A stretch of 64,000 nucleotides of DNA from Candidatus Abyssobacteria bacterium SURF_5 (GTDB taxonomy: Bacteria; Abyssobacteria; SURF-5). The notes below the pieces were generated by a model. That model was not told where the DNA came from. It made no database searches and saw only the letters and a list, made by a program, of their open reading frames with translations. Shown piece after piece: positions 54,112 to 63,529 of this stretch. The stretch lies in assembly GCA_003598085.1 (NCBI GenBank), contig QZKU01000115.1, positions 1-64,000 of the forward strand, given 5' to 3'. The position numbers were made by a program, and so were the translations under genes. Every line of letters starts with the position of its first letter. Positions within the stretch are counted from its first letter, which is position 1.

Positions 54112-55503
54112 GTGACAAAAAAAAAGCCGAATTCCGCCCGCGGAAGAATCCGCTCAGAGCTTGCCGACTTTCTCGCCGATTACGCCCGAAAACATTATAT
54201 GGATGCGGAGGCCGGTCTGCGCCTCAAGGGGGCGCCGGCCAAACGTGCTGCAGTCGCTCGCAAGAGAAGCCCTTTGCCGGAGCCTGACCTCTCATGGGCG
54301 GAGCGGGGGAGTGCAATCTGGAAATTTTATATTCTGCCGGAGCCGTCTGCCGTGCGTCGTTTGGCTGAAGGCGTTCCTTTTCTGAAAGACACGATCGTAT
54401 ACTCCGATAAGGCGGGCAGCATCGGTTTTATCGAACCGCTCCCGTTTCTTCGCTTCCTCGATGAGGAATCAGCGGGAGAAGATCATGCGAGAATACTGGC
54501 GCTGATGGAATGCCTGCCTGCGGCGGCGCCGCTGCAGCCGCCTTCCCAATTCAACGGCACCGTCGTCGACTCGGCTGAATTCATTCGCGATCACTTCTCG
54601 CTGAAGGTGAAAGCGCCTTATGCGCAGAGGCCTTTGCCCGGCCAGTTCCTGCAAGTGATGTGCGATCCTGTCCCGCATGTCTCTGATCCGAAGTACCGCT
54701 CGTTCGAGTATTCTGAAAAGACACTGCCCCGCCTGCGCGGGATCGAACTGCTCGAGCGGCGTCCGTTCCTGCGGCGCCCTTTCAGCATTGCCTCCTATAA
54801 AGCAGGTCCGGCTGACGCGAATGAGGCGTGGCTTGATCTGGTGACGTGGCTTGGGGCGGAATTCGAGATAATTTATAGACGGATTCCCGGCGGACCCGGT
54901 ACCGGAGCATTGAGCCGGTATGCCGCCGGTGACAAGATAGATATTGTCGGGCCGCTCGGGAAAGGATTTGCCGTTGGTCCCATTCCTGAAATCGCTCTCC
55001 TGGTCGGCGGCGGCATTGGAGCGCCGCCACTCATATTTCTTGCGGAAGAGCTCAGCCGGAGAGGCTGCGAAGTCAAGCTTTTTCTGGGCGCTGTCTCGAA
55101 AGATAGAATTCCTTTTTGTCTTGAAGGAGAGAATGGTGATACCATAGAGCGATTCGAGCGAATGGGGCTCTGTCCGGCCGTCTGCACCGACGACGGCAGC
55201 GCCGGCATCCATGGGCTGGTCACGAAGCCGTTGTTGGAGTATCTCGAACAAAATCAGGGGCGGCTTGCCTCGATGAAAATGTTCGCGTGCGGTCCGCGCC
55301 CGCTCTTATCGGCACTGAACGGGATCGCCAATCGTTTTCACCTGCCGTGCGAAGTCTTGCTGGAAGAACGAATGGCCTGCGGTATCGGCGCCTGCATCTC
55401 ATGTGTGTGCGCGGTGAAGGAGCCGGGCCAGAAAGCCCATTTCACGCGCATCTGCGTTGAAGGGCCGGCTTTTGATGTTAGAAAAGTGATGTGGCATGCA
55501 TAA
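54112..55503 (+). CDS. pyrK: Dihydroorotate dehydrogenase electron-transfer subunit with N-terminal extension
   Basis: A 463-residue protein from GTG 54112. Residues 150-463 are PyrK: FAD-binding RPFSIASYKAG, NAD-binding LLVGGGIGAPPL, and a 2Fe-2S site ERMACGIGACISCVCAV with a distal Cys near TRICVEGPAFDV. It passes electrons from PyrD to NAD+. Typical PyrK has about 260 residues; here 145 extra N-terminal residues (basic start, then GSAIWKFYILPEPSAVRRLA) have no recognised domain. It overlaps pyrD by 8 bases. Confidence 0.9.
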   Translation: MTKKKPNSARGRIRSELADFLADYARKHYMDAEAGLRLKGAPAKRAAVARKRSPLPEPDLSWAERGSAIWKFYILPEPSAVRRLAEGVPFLKDTIVYSDKAGSIGFIEPLPFLRFLDEESAGEDHARILALMECLPAAAPLQPPSQFNGTVVDSAEFIRDHFSLKVKAPYAQRPLPGQFLQVMCDPVPHVSDPKYRSFEYSEKTLPRLRGIELLERRPFLRRPFSIASYKAGPADANEAWLDLVTWLGAEFEIIYRRIPGGPGTGALSRYAAGDKIDIVGPLGKGFAVGPIPEIALLVGGGIGAPPLIFLAEELSRRGCEVKLFLGAVSKDRIPFCLEGENGDTIERFERMGLCPAVCTDDGSAGIHGLVTKPLLEYLEQNQGRLASMKMFACGPRPLLSALNGIANRFHLPCEVLLEERMACGIGACISCVCAVKEPGQKAHFTRICVEGPAFDVRKVMWHA

Positions 55504-56455
55504 ACCAAGTCTTCGAGTAAATGTCGGCGGCATCGACATGAAGAACCCGGTAATGACCGCCTCGGGCACGTTCGGGTATGGGCTCGAGTTCTCGCGCTTC
55601 ATAGACCTGTCGCGCCTCGGCGCCTTTGTCACCAAGGGCGTCTCGAGTCGTCCCTGGGCGGGAAACCGGCCGCCCCGCATCGTTGAAACGCGCGCGGGCA
55701 TGTTGAACGCAATCGGGTTGCAGAACGTGGGGCTGGATGCCTTTCTTACCGATAAGCTTCCGCGCATTCGGAAATTAAAAACCGCAGTCATCGCGAACGT
55801 CGTGGGCCGCGAGATTGATGATTATGTTGCGGTCGCGAAGCGATTGAATTCCGAGGAGGGAATCGCCGGCATCGAGCTAAACGTTTCCTGCCCGAACATC
55901 AAACAGGGCGGCATCTCATTCGGCCAGAATCCGAACCTCTGCGCGGAGATCACGCAGGCGGTAAAGAACGCGGCGCCGGATAAGCCGCTTATCGTCAAAC
56001 TGACTCCCAATGTTACCGATATAACCGCAATTGCATTGGCGGTTGAGCGCGGGGGCGCCGACGCGGTTTCCCTTATCAATACCATAACCGGCATGGCCAT
56101 CGATATCGCCACCCGCAGGCCCGTGCTTGCAAATATTACGGGCGGTCTTTCCGGGCCGGCCATAAAACCCGTTGCGCTGCGGATGGTTTGGGAAGTAGCC
56201 CATACCGTGAAAATTCCGGTGGTGGGTATCGGTGGAATTTCCTGCTGGCAGGACGCGGTTGAGTTTCTCATAGCGGGCGCAACCGCGATCGCTGTAGGAA
56301 CGGCCAATTTTATCAACCCGAAGATCACCATTGAAATAATTGAAGGAATCGAGCGGTACCTGATCGAGAACGAGATGAGCGATGTCTATCAGCTCATCGG
56401 GAGCATCATATCTGATGAACCTGGACCCCAGAGAAAAACTAATTGTTGCGCTTGA
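55496..56455 (+). CDS. pyrD: Dihydroorotate dehydrogenase (class 1B catalytic subunit)
   Basis: A 319-residue FMN enzyme that oxidises dihydroorotate to orotate. The catalytic Cys is in ELNVSCPNIKQGG, which identifies class 1B, matching the pyrK partner encoded just upstream. SLINTITGMAIDIATRRP and GIGGISCWQDAVEFLIAGA bind FMN. A C-terminal extension (SDEPGPQRKTNCCA) overlaps the pyrF start by 41 bases. Confidence 0.96.
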   Translation: MHKPSLRVNVGGIDMKNPVMTASGTFGYGLEFSRFIDLSRLGAFVTKGVSSRPWAGNRPPRIVETRAGMLNAIGLQNVGLDAFLTDKLPRIRKLKTAVIANVVGREIDDYVAVAKRLNSEEGIAGIELNVSCPNIKQGGISFGQNPNLCAEITQAVKNAAPDKPLIVKLTPNVTDITAIALAVERGGADAVSLINTITGMAIDIATRRPVLANITGGLSGPAIKPVALRMVWEVAHTVKIPVVGIGGISCWQDAVEFLIAGATAIAVGTANFINPKITIEIIEGIERYLIENEMSDVYQLIGSIISDEPGPQRKTNCCA

Positions 56456-57146
56456 TTTCGCGCGCGCCGAGCAGGCTCTAACCTTTGTCGAGGAGATGGG
56501 AGATGCTGTGCTCTTTTACAAGATCGGGCTGGAGCTCTTTTCAGCGAGCGGTCCCGCTATCGTGAAGGATATCAAATCGTTGGGAAAGAAGGTCTTTCTG
56601 GATTTGAAATTCCATGACATTCCGGCTACGGTTGCTGCCGCTTCCGCACGGGCGGTGGAGATTGGCGCAGATATGTTCAACGTGCATTCGCTGGGCGGCG
56701 TCGCCATGATGAGAGCGGCCGCGGCCTCGGCGCTTGAAGCGTCGGAGGCGCTGGGGACGGAACCTCCCGTCGTGCTGGCGGTGACCGTGCTGACGAGCCT
56801 GGATATTCGCACTCTGCAGGAGGAAATCGGCATTTCCACGGATAATCTGCGCGAGTTTGTTGTTGAGAAGGCGCGGCAGGCGCGGGAGGCCGGACTCGGC
56901 GGAGTTGTGGCCTCGGCGCAGGAAGCGGCCGACATCAGGAGCGCCTGCGGAAGCGAACTCGAAGTCGTCACACCCGGCATTCGGCCTGCGTGGGCTCCGA
57001 CTGACGATCAGCGCCGAATAACGACGCCCTCTGAAGCAGTCGCACTGGGAGCTTCCAGGATAGTAGTCGGACGTCCCATAACCAGAGCGGACGATCCATT
57101 TGAAGCAATAGAAAAAATAGTTGCCGAATTGGCGGAAAAAGCATGA
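56415..57146 (+). CDS. pyrF: Orotidine 5'-phosphate decarboxylase
   Basis: A 243-residue TIM-barrel enzyme that converts OMP to UMP. Motifs: LIVALDFARAEQAL at the start, catalytic FLDLKFHDIPATV, and TPGIRPAWAPTDDQRRI towards the end, with IVVGRPITRADDP as phosphate-binding loop. ATG 56415 gives the normal N-terminus MNLDPREKLIVALD; an upstream in-frame codon at 56382 lies inside pyrD. It overlaps pyrE by 4 bases. Confidence 0.95.
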   Translation: MNLDPREKLIVALDFARAEQALTFVEEMGDAVLFYKIGLELFSASGPAIVKDIKSLGKKVFLDLKFHDIPATVAAASARAVEIGADMFNVHSLGGVAMMRAAAASALEASEALGTEPPVVLAVTVLTSLDIRTLQEEIGISTDNLREFVVEKARQAREAGLGGVVASAQEAADIRSACGSELEVVTPGIRPAWAPTDDQRRITTPSEAVALGASRIVVGRPITRADDPFEAIEKIVAELAEKA

Positions 57147-57748
57147 ATCGGAAATCCACAGGCGCAGATAGGAAACTCACTTCGGTCCAGGTGCTCGAGA
57201 TGTTCGAGAAAAGAGGGGCATTGCTCTCCGGACATTTTCAGTTGACTTCAGGCCTTCACAGCGATCGATACCTGCAGTGCGCGCTCGTGTTGCAGTATCC
57301 GGAAACAGCCGGAGAACTGGGGGCCGCTATCGCGGCAAAGTTTCAGGGAGATGAAATCGACTGTGTTGTCGGGCCCGCTGTTGGCGGAATCGTCATTGCT
57401 CACGAGGTTGGCCGCGAGTTGGGAGCGCGCGTGATGTTCTGCGAGCGCGAGGCCGGATCGATGAAACTGAGGCGGGGATTTGCCATAGCTGGTAATGAGC
57501 GTGCGCTTGTAGTCGAGGACGTTACGACGACCGGTGGATCAGTGCGCGAGGTTATGTCCGCCCTCGAAAAAGCCGGCGCGGTCATCGTCGGAGTCGGCGC
57601 CATTATCGACAGGAGCGGCGGCGGCATAAAATTCGGGGTGCCGTTCAAGCCGCTCGCGAAGCTTGAAGTCTCGACATTCGAGCCTCGCTCCTGCCCGCTC
57701 TGTAAACAAGGGCTGCCGCTTTCCAAACCCGGCAGCCGTCAAATCTGA
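57143..57748 (+). CDS. pyrE: Orotate phosphoribosyltransferase
   Basis: A 201-residue enzyme that makes OMP from orotate and PRPP. The PRPP-binding motif VVEDVTTTGGSV is exact and SGLHSDRYLQCALVLQYPE is typical. The C-terminus contains FEPRSCPLCKQGLPL, a Cys pair common in this subgroup. Its ATG overlaps the pyrF stop (ATGA). Together pyrK-pyrD-pyrF-pyrE cover the last steps of UMP synthesis. Confidence 0.95.
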   Translation: MNRKSTGADRKLTSVQVLEMFEKRGALLSGHFQLTSGLHSDRYLQCALVLQYPETAGELGAAIAAKFQGDEIDCVVGPAVGGIVIAHEVGRELGARVMFCEREAGSMKLRRGFAIAGNERALVVEDVTTTGGSVREVMSALEKAGAVIVGVGAIIDRSGGGIKFGVPFKPLAKLEVSTFEPRSCPLCKQGLPLSKPGSRQI

Positions 57749-57751
57749 GAT

Positions 57752-58306
57752 ATGAATTCGGAATATCCTGAACAATATAAGAGACGCGTGACGCTTGCCG
57801 ATGGGACAGAAATCTCTTTGCGCCCTATCAAGCCGACCGACGAAGACTTGATGATCGAATTATTCAATTCGTTTTCGAAGGAGACCATTTACTTCCGCTT
57901 CTTCTCTACATTGAAATACATGCCGAAGGACCAGTTGGAGAAGATGACGCACATCGATTATGAGAAGCAGATGGCGATCGTTGCGCTGGTGGACGAGGAC
58001 GGCCGCGAGCGAATGGTTGCGGTCGGCAGGTACACCCTGGAGAAGGACAATCCCGATGAAGCTGAATTTGCGATCGTGGTTCAGGATTCCTACCAGAAAC
58101 GGGGGATCGGGACTGAAGTGCTGCGGCATCTTGCGCACGTGGCCAAGCTGCAAGGCGTGCGCGTAATCGTCGGGTATATCATGAACGAGAACGTGCGCAT
58201 GTTCGGCGTGCTCCGCAAGAGCGGCCTGATAATGAGCAAACACAACTGGGACCGGGGGGTCACCAGAGTCGATATCCCTATAGAGGCGAACGTGCAGATT
58301 CAGTAA
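57752..58306 (+). CDS. GNAT-family N-acetyltransferase
   Basis: A 184-residue protein with the acetyl-CoA-binding motif A VQDSYQKRGIGTEVLRHLAHV and a C-terminal VRMFGVLRKSGLIMSKHNW. The N-terminal half (DGTEISLRPIKPTDEDLMIE) resembles the GNAT domain attached to Pat-type NDP-forming acyl-CoA synthetases, so protein-lysine acetylation is one possibility. It starts 3 bases after pyrE and is probably co-transcribed. Confidence 0.87.
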   Translation: MNSEYPEQYKRRVTLADGTEISLRPIKPTDEDLMIELFNSFSKETIYFRFFSTLKYMPKDQLEKMTHIDYEKQMAIVALVDEDGRERMVAVGRYTLEKDNPDEAEFAIVVQDSYQKRGIGTEVLRHLAHVAKLQGVRVIVGYIMNENVRMFGVLRKSGLIMSKHNWDRGVTRVDIPIEANVQIQ

Positions 58307-58391
58307 TGATTCGAGCGGAAACTGCTTTGACAGCGCACATCGAAAATGGTAAAGTGCAGGTAAGCGGGCGGGAAGATCGTAGAGGATATTC

Positions 58392-59093
58392 ATGAACTCC
58401 AGACTTGTACAGATATTGTGCTTGATCACAGGTGTTTTCCTCCTCTCGTTGGGAGCGGGGCTTATCGGCGGGCGGATCAGTTCGCAGAAGCCGGTCGATT
58501 CAATTCCGCCTCTCGCTGCCGAGGAACCTGCGGCCAAAGAAGGCGTCGGCGCTCATGTCGCCGAGGACGAGGCTCCGGTTGAACAGCCGCTGCAGCCGCT
58601 GGAACCGGTCGGAATCCCCGAAATAAGTGATGCGCCAATAGAAGTTTCTTCTTCTTCTTCTTCTTCTTCTTCTTCTCCTCCTCCTCCTCCTCCGATGAAA
58701 CGGCCAATATTTTCGCAGCCGGTTCCTCCCGCTGTGTCGCCGCTGGATTCGCGTGTTTCTGCGTCCATGAAGGAGCCATCTGCTCCCGGAGAGAACGCAA
58801 TAATTACGAGAGGGCTCCCACTCCCTGTCAAAGAAGTGGGGCGGCAGGTGGAGAAACGATATGTGATCCAGGTGCATTCAACCACAACCCGCGCGGATGC
58901 CTCAGAGGCGCGAAACGAGATGATTGGCGCCGGCTTCCCTGCCGGCATTTTTGAAGCCGATCTTGGCGAGAGGGGCCTGTGGTACAGGATTTACGTAGGC
59001 CCATATGATTCGGAATACGAGGCGCAAATCCAGCTCGAATCAATAAGAGAGATGGCGGGTTACGGTTCGAGTTTTATAAAAGCGCTGGACTGA
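58392..59093 (+). CDS. SPOR-domain membrane protein with poly-Ser/poly-Pro linker
   Basis: A 233-residue protein with one N-terminal membrane helix (residues 8-27), a flexible linker containing nine or more Ser followed by six Pro, and a C-terminal SPOR domain (RYVIQVHSTTTRADASEARN; LWYRIYVGPYDSEYEAQIQ), which binds denuded septal peptidoglycan. The linker is encoded by (TTC)n and (CCT)n microsatellites. The predicted role is in cell division or envelope; no division partner is adjacent. Confidence 0.88.
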   Translation: MNSRLVQILCLITGVFLLSLGAGLIGGRISSQKPVDSIPPLAAEEPAAKEGVGAHVAEDEAPVEQPLQPLEPVGIPEISDAPIEVSSSSSSSSSSPPPPPPMKRPIFSQPVPPAVSPLDSRVSASMKEPSAPGENAIITRGLPLPVKEVGRQVEKRYVIQVHSTTTRADASEARNEMIGAGFPAGIFEADLGERGLWYRIYVGPYDSEYEAQIQLESIREMAGYGSSFIKALD

Positions 59094-59116
59094 AAAATTT
59101 CCGGAGGGAGACAGGC

Positions 59117-59842
59117 ATGAAAGGTGTTGTTCTGGCCGGCGGGTTGGGCACTCGGTTGTATCCGCTTACAAAAGTGACCAACAAGCACTTGCTTCCGATC
59201 TACAACAAGCCAATGATCTACTATCCGATCGAGACGCTGGTGGAAGCGGGTTTCACAGATATCCTTTTGGTGACCGGCGGCAACAGCGCGGGTGACTTCT
59301 TGCGACTTCTTGGGAATGGCAAGGAATTCGGGCTTAAGCACTTTAATTACACGTATCAGGAAGGCGAAGGCGGCATCGCCGAGGCGCTTGGACTTGCAGA
59401 ACATTTCGCGGCCGGTGACGATGTTACCGTAGTCTTGGGCGATAATCTCATTGAAGGTTCCATAAAAAAAGCTGTCCTTGATTTTCAGCGGCAGGGCGGG
59501 GGGGCCAAGATCTTTCTAAAAGAGGTCCCGGATCCTGAGCGCTTTGGAGTCGCTGTACTCTCAGGGGACAAGGTCGTCAGAATCGACGAGAAACCGAAGA
59601 ACCCGCAGTCGAAATATGCCGTTATCGGAATCTACATGTACGACAACGCAGTCTTCGACATCATCAAGACGCTCAAACCCTCCGATCGCGGGGAACTTGA
59701 GATAACCGACGTCAATAACGCCTACATCGAGCAGGGAAACATGACGTATGAAATTCTGCAGGGATGGTGGACTGACGCCGGCACGTTCCCTTCACTCGTC
59801 CGCGCAAACAAACTCGTCGCTAAACGGTACGGTATCGAATAA
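59117..59842 (+). CDS. Sugar nucleotidylyltransferase (glucose-1-phosphate thymidylyltransferase-like)
   Basis: A 241-residue nucleotidyltransferase (GGAGGGAG upstream) with the signature VVLAGGLGTRLYPLTKVTNK, NKPMIYYPIETL, VTVVLGDNLIEG and FGVAVLSGDKVVRIDEKP. This is the RmlA fold without the long C-terminal part, similar in length to archaeal and short bacterial forms. It would make a dTDP- or UDP-sugar for the nearby glycosyltransferases. Exact sugar and nucleotide are unknown. Confidence 0.88.
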   Translation: MKGVVLAGGLGTRLYPLTKVTNKHLLPIYNKPMIYYPIETLVEAGFTDILLVTGGNSAGDFLRLLGNGKEFGLKHFNYTYQEGEGGIAEALGLAEHFAAGDDVTVVLGDNLIEGSIKKAVLDFQRQGGGAKIFLKEVPDPERFGVAVLSGDKVVRIDEKPKNPQSKYAVIGIYMYDNAVFDIIKTLKPSDRGELEITDVNNAYIEQGNMTYEILQGWWTDAGTFPSLVRANKLVAKRYGIE

Positions 59843-59843
59843 T

Positions 59844-59912
59844 GCGATGGGGACTGTCCCAAGGATTACGGGCCGCATCTTTTCGGCCGTAGATTCGGGC
59901 CTGTCCCATCGC
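59844..59912. terminator. Long inverted repeat between convergent genes
   Basis: GCGATGGGGAC (59844-59854) pairs with GTCCCATCGC (59903-59912) with one bulge, with an inner GGCC/GGCC pair. It sits between convergent genes and could end transcription both ways, though T-runs are poor. Confidence 0.45.
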
Positions 59913-59951
59913 AAAAGCCACTCGCTCCAATCGTCGAACACTCTCTGTCTG

Positions 59952-62081
59952 CTACTTTTTCAGGGACTGTGCGAAGGCGTGTGCGCTCGTATTCCAGGTA
60001 TCGCGCTGCAGATACTCGTCAAAAACCCTCACCGCTTTGGCTGGATCTCCCTGCTCCTTGTAAACAAGCGCAAGATAGGCATACGCCTCGATGTTCCTGT
60101 CGGAGAATCGAATCGCCTGCTCCAGCGCTTTCTCTGCTTCCGAATACATTTTTCTGCGCAGATACAAATACCCGATATTGGAGCGACACTTGGAGAATTT
60201 CTGCCGGGCGGCGGCATCATGGTAGAAATGGGGGTTGTCAAAAAGATTTGACTCCAGGGTCTGCCAGTACTGTCGATCAGAGGCTATAAGCTGTGGAGAG
60301 AGGCGCTCAATCTTGGAAGCCTTCAATTCCATCAGCAATCCTGAGGGAACGGCGTAGTCGGCAATCCAATCAATCGGAAGCCCTTGATCGTAATACACCG
60401 GCCTCTCTGAGGCGAGTTTGCGATACAGCTTGAGCAGCAGGTAGGCGTTCAGCCGTCCCACCTTTCCGGCTCCATAGATGCCGTCGCTAGTATTCGGTGC
60501 GGCGCCATACTGTGAAAAAGCTTCTGCATAATCCTGTTCCGTCAAAAACGGCATTTCGGGAGCGTTGCGGCCAGCCTCGGTCCTGTACGAAAAATCGGAA
60601 AGCTTATTGACGCTGAGAATGGTTATATCGGGCCTCCTGCCCTGCACCCATTTGATGTACATCGGTATGGCGTAAGCGGAATCAGTTCCTGCAAACAGGA
60701 CTGTATCCGCGCGAAGACCGTTCACCAGCAACTGGCCATATCTTCTTCCAAAATCGTGTCCGCGCAGGCTTGCCGTGCGATAGTTGCCGATAGCGGCGCT
60801 GATCGGCAACAAGAGCCAAAGCGCCGCCAGCAGAACGGCCGGGAATGCATGCCGCCGCATCGTGCGCGACGCCCGTAGCGCCAGAAGATTTACCGCGCCA
60901 ATCCCATATGCTATCCAGATGGAAGCGAATATCCAGGGCGGCAGAAAATATATCCGCAGAAGGTCTTGAGCGTTCAGATCGAGTTCGGTATTTGCAACGA
61001 CAACGAGAAGGATGCCGGTGCAGGCGAATGCGGCCAGCGTGAAAACAAGCCATTTCCTTCCCTCTGCCCCGGCAAATCCAAGGGTGATGAGCGCGGGCAC
61101 GATGAGAACAAGCGGGAGCGTCTCGCTGGCGCTCGCGGTGAAAAAGAATTTGAGCTGGCCGGTGACCACCTCAAGCGGCCGCATCATGTCGAGGCTTCGA
61201 TATTGTTTTCGCAGCATGTGGAACCAGAACGCATCCCAATTTGCGGGATTGCCCCAATTGATGGGCGGATTTGCTGCAGCCCGAATCGGCAGGTACAGAT
61301 ATATCGAGAGCCCGAGCAGGAACAGAACCAGACAACCCGCCAGTACGCGCGGCGACAGCGCGGCCTTCGGCTTGACGAGCACAACGTACAGCGCAACGGG
61401 AGGGCCGAGCAATGCGAGGGTCTGATGATTTCCCAGGCCCAGCCCGAAGAGGAGTGCGATCAGGAAAAGCAGTCCGATCTTCTGTGGAAGTGTGCTCCAG
61501 AGAACGACGAGCAGGAGAATCAGGCAGATAATGAAATTATTCAGAGCATAAACTTCGGCGGATAGCGACTGCTGCCAATACGTAGGTGAAAATGCGAAAC
61601 AAAGAGCGGCCGCAGCCGATGCGGACCCGGTCAATATGCCGCCGATGGGAGATTCGACCAGATCGCGCGGCACAATTCGCGCGCTTACGTGCGGAAGCGT
61701 TTTGATGATTACCAGGGCCAGAAGCCCCGCCGCGGCGGAATTGAAAAGAGCCGACATCAAGTTAAAGCGGTAAGCGACGCTTCCGATCGGTAGCAGCGAA
61801 AACAGTTTCCCAACCAGCAGATATAGGGGATACCCCGGCGGGTGCGCCACTCCGAGATGGACCGCCGCCGTTATGAGCTCTCCCGAATCGCCGAATGTAA
61901 TGGCCGGTGCGAGCGAGAAAATGTATACGAATGCCGCGCCCCCGAAAGAGAGAAGCGCAAACAACAGTTCGAACGGGCGAAAAAGCGCCGCGACCTCTAC
62001 AGGGAAAAGCGGGCGATCGAGGAACGGCGGAGTTATCCGCTTCACGCGGCGCTCTATTTTCTGAATGGGGGGAATTTCCAC
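59952..62081 (-). CDS. DUF2723-family GT-C glycosyltransferase with TPR tail
   Basis: A 709-residue protein started at GTG 62081, within the end of the radical SAM gene (28-base overlap). DUF2723 motif TFGDSGELITAAVHLGVAHP near residue 60 holds the acidic residue; about ten helices follow, then a soluble domain and tetratricopeptide-like helices at the C-terminus (YLYLRRKMYSEAEKALEQA). It would transfer a sugar from a lipid carrier to a protein or glycan outside the inner membrane. The acceptor is unknown. Confidence 0.85.
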   Translation of the reverse strand: MEIPPIQKIERRVKRITPPFLDRPLFPVEVAALFRPFELLFALLSFGGAAFVYIFSLAPAITFGDSGELITAAVHLGVAHPPGYPLYLLVGKLFSLLPIGSVAYRFNLMSALFNSAAAGLLALVIIKTLPHVSARIVPRDLVESPIGGILTGSASAAAALCFAFSPTYWQQSLSAEVYALNNFIICLILLLVVLWSTLPQKIGLLFLIALLFGLGLGNHQTLALLGPPVALYVVLVKPKAALSPRVLAGCLVLFLLGLSIYLYLPIRAAANPPINWGNPANWDAFWFHMLRKQYRSLDMMRPLEVVTGQLKFFFTASASETLPLVLIVPALITLGFAGAEGRKWLVFTLAAFACTGILLVVVANTELDLNAQDLLRIYFLPPWIFASIWIAYGIGAVNLLALRASRTMRRHAFPAVLLAALWLLLPISAAIGNYRTASLRGHDFGRRYGQLLVNGLRADTVLFAGTDSAYAIPMYIKWVQGRRPDITILSVNKLSDFSYRTEAGRNAPEMPFLTEQDYAEAFSQYGAAPNTSDGIYGAGKVGRLNAYLLLKLYRKLASERPVYYDQGLPIDWIADYAVPSGLLMELKASKIERLSPQLIASDRQYWQTLESNLFDNPHFYHDAAARQKFSKCRSNIGYLYLRRKMYSEAEKALEQAIRFSDRNIEAYAYLALVYKEQGDPAKAVRVFDEYLQRDTWNTSAHAFAQSLKK

Positions 62082-63517
62082 AGGCTTCGCCTAAAGTTGT
62101 ACCACATGTCCTTGTGAAATGGCATCTGGATCAGGCGCGGAAGTATGAAAAACAGGTGAAACGACTGCAATAGTAGTTTGTGCAGGTTGCGCCGCAGCAG
62201 CATTTCGATGACGCGCGGCTTCACAAACGGAATGAGCGTGAAAAGCGTCTGCACTTGCGCCAGCGGACGAACGTCCTTCACGGAGCCGCCGCGGAAATAG
62301 TTGCGCTCACCCCCTTCTTCGATCGCTTCGATGTCGCCCGCCGTAAGAAGGCCTTCTCGGAGGGCGATATCGATGATCTGCGTGCCGGGATAGTAACGCA
62401 TCCAGAAGCAGTTGATATGGTCCGGCCTGACCCGCGCATACTGGCGAACGGCATCAACATAATCCTGCTGTTGATGGAGCGGAAGCCCGAAGATATGATC
62501 CACGTCGAGATAAATTCCCGCGCTTTTCACCGCCTCACACGCCCGCATTACCTGTTCATTCGTCTCGTTCCGATGGCATACTTTTCGCTTCAATTCTTCG
62601 TTCCAGGTCTGGATCCCGATTTGGATCCGTTTGCACCCTGCGTCGGCGAGAAGAAAAGCCACCTCGGCGTCGACGTTTTTCGCGCTTCCGATGCAGCGGA
62701 ATATGACGCCGATCTCCTCCTTGTAGATTTTGAGGAAATCGGCCAGCCATTTCTTATCGCTCAGGAAATCGTCGTCAACGAAGAAGACCATTTTAAACGG
62801 GTACCGCCTGCGGCCCTGGACAAGTTCCTCGATCACATTCTGCGGGGAACGCTTTCGCAGAAACTTTCTGCCCCCGTACAGGCGGTGAAGGATATTGTTG
62901 CAGCAATAGGTGCAGGCAAACGGACATCCCCGGCTGGTAAGGACGTAGTAGATCTCGTCGTAGATCGGCACTTGCTTGCTGAAGATGCCCTTGTCGGGGA
63001 ACGGAAGCGAGTTTATATCTTCGATCGGGGGACGCGGCGGATTCTGAATGATGGTTCCATTTGCTTTCGACCAGAGATTGGCGATCTCCGATACGCTTTT
63101 TCCGTCTCGCAGCGCATTCACCAGATCGAGCAGCGCGTATTCGCCTTCGCCTACTACTACGTAATCGACGAAGGGCTTCTGAATCACTCTTGTCGGCAGC
63201 GCTGTGGTGTGGATGCCGCCGAAAACAGTCGGCACGTCGCTCAGCTTTTTCAGCTCTTCCGCCACCGCGCACATCCACTGGTAATAATCGGTGACCACCG
63301 AGAAGGCGACAAGGTCGGGCTTCTGTGCCAGGATGCGCCGGGCTGTTCTTGCCGGTCGATTCGCGTATTTATAGACGGCAGGTATGTAGAGATAGTTTGT
63401 GTCGAAAAGAAAGGATTCGAAGACAAGCGACGTCTCGTGGCCGTGCTGCTTGAGGACGGCCGAGAGGTATTCAATGGCGAGCGATTCAGCTTCTTTGTAT
63501 ACGAAGACAACTTTCAT
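62054..63517 (-). CDS. B12-binding radical SAM protein (487 aa)
   Basis: A protein with an N-terminal cobalamin-like domain (residues 1-135; VFGGIHTTALPTR, YVVVGEGEYAL), then radical SAM Cys198-x3-Cys202-x2-Cys205 (SRGCPFACTYCCNN), and FWMRYYPGTQIIDIAL near residue 370. It resembles the Elp3/MiaB-like domain protein set found near surface-polysaccharide or lipid genes, where members methylate or rearrange sugar or lipid moieties. It is coupled by overlap to the DUF2723 gene. Confidence 0.87.
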   Translation of the reverse strand: MKVVFVYKEAESLAIEYLSAVLKQHGHETSLVFESFLFDTNYLYIPAVYKYANRPARTARRILAQKPDLVAFSVVTDYYQWMCAVAEELKKLSDVPTVFGGIHTTALPTRVIQKPFVDYVVVGEGEYALLDLVNALRDGKSVSEIANLWSKANGTIIQNPPRPPIEDINSLPFPDKGIFSKQVPIYDEIYYVLTSRGCPFACTYCCNNILHRLYGGRKFLRKRSPQNVIEELVQGRRRYPFKMVFFVDDDFLSDKKWLADFLKIYKEEIGVIFRCIGSAKNVDAEVAFLLADAGCKRIQIGIQTWNEELKRKVCHRNETNEQVMRACEAVKSAGIYLDVDHIFGLPLHQQQDYVDAVRQYARVRPDHINCFWMRYYPGTQIIDIALREGLLTAGDIEAIEEGGERNYFRGGSVKDVRPLAQVQTLFTLIPFVKPRVIEMLLRRNLHKLLLQSFHLFFILPRLIQMPFHKDMWYNFRRSLWKFPPFRK

Positions 63518-63529
63518 CGGCGTCCGCGG

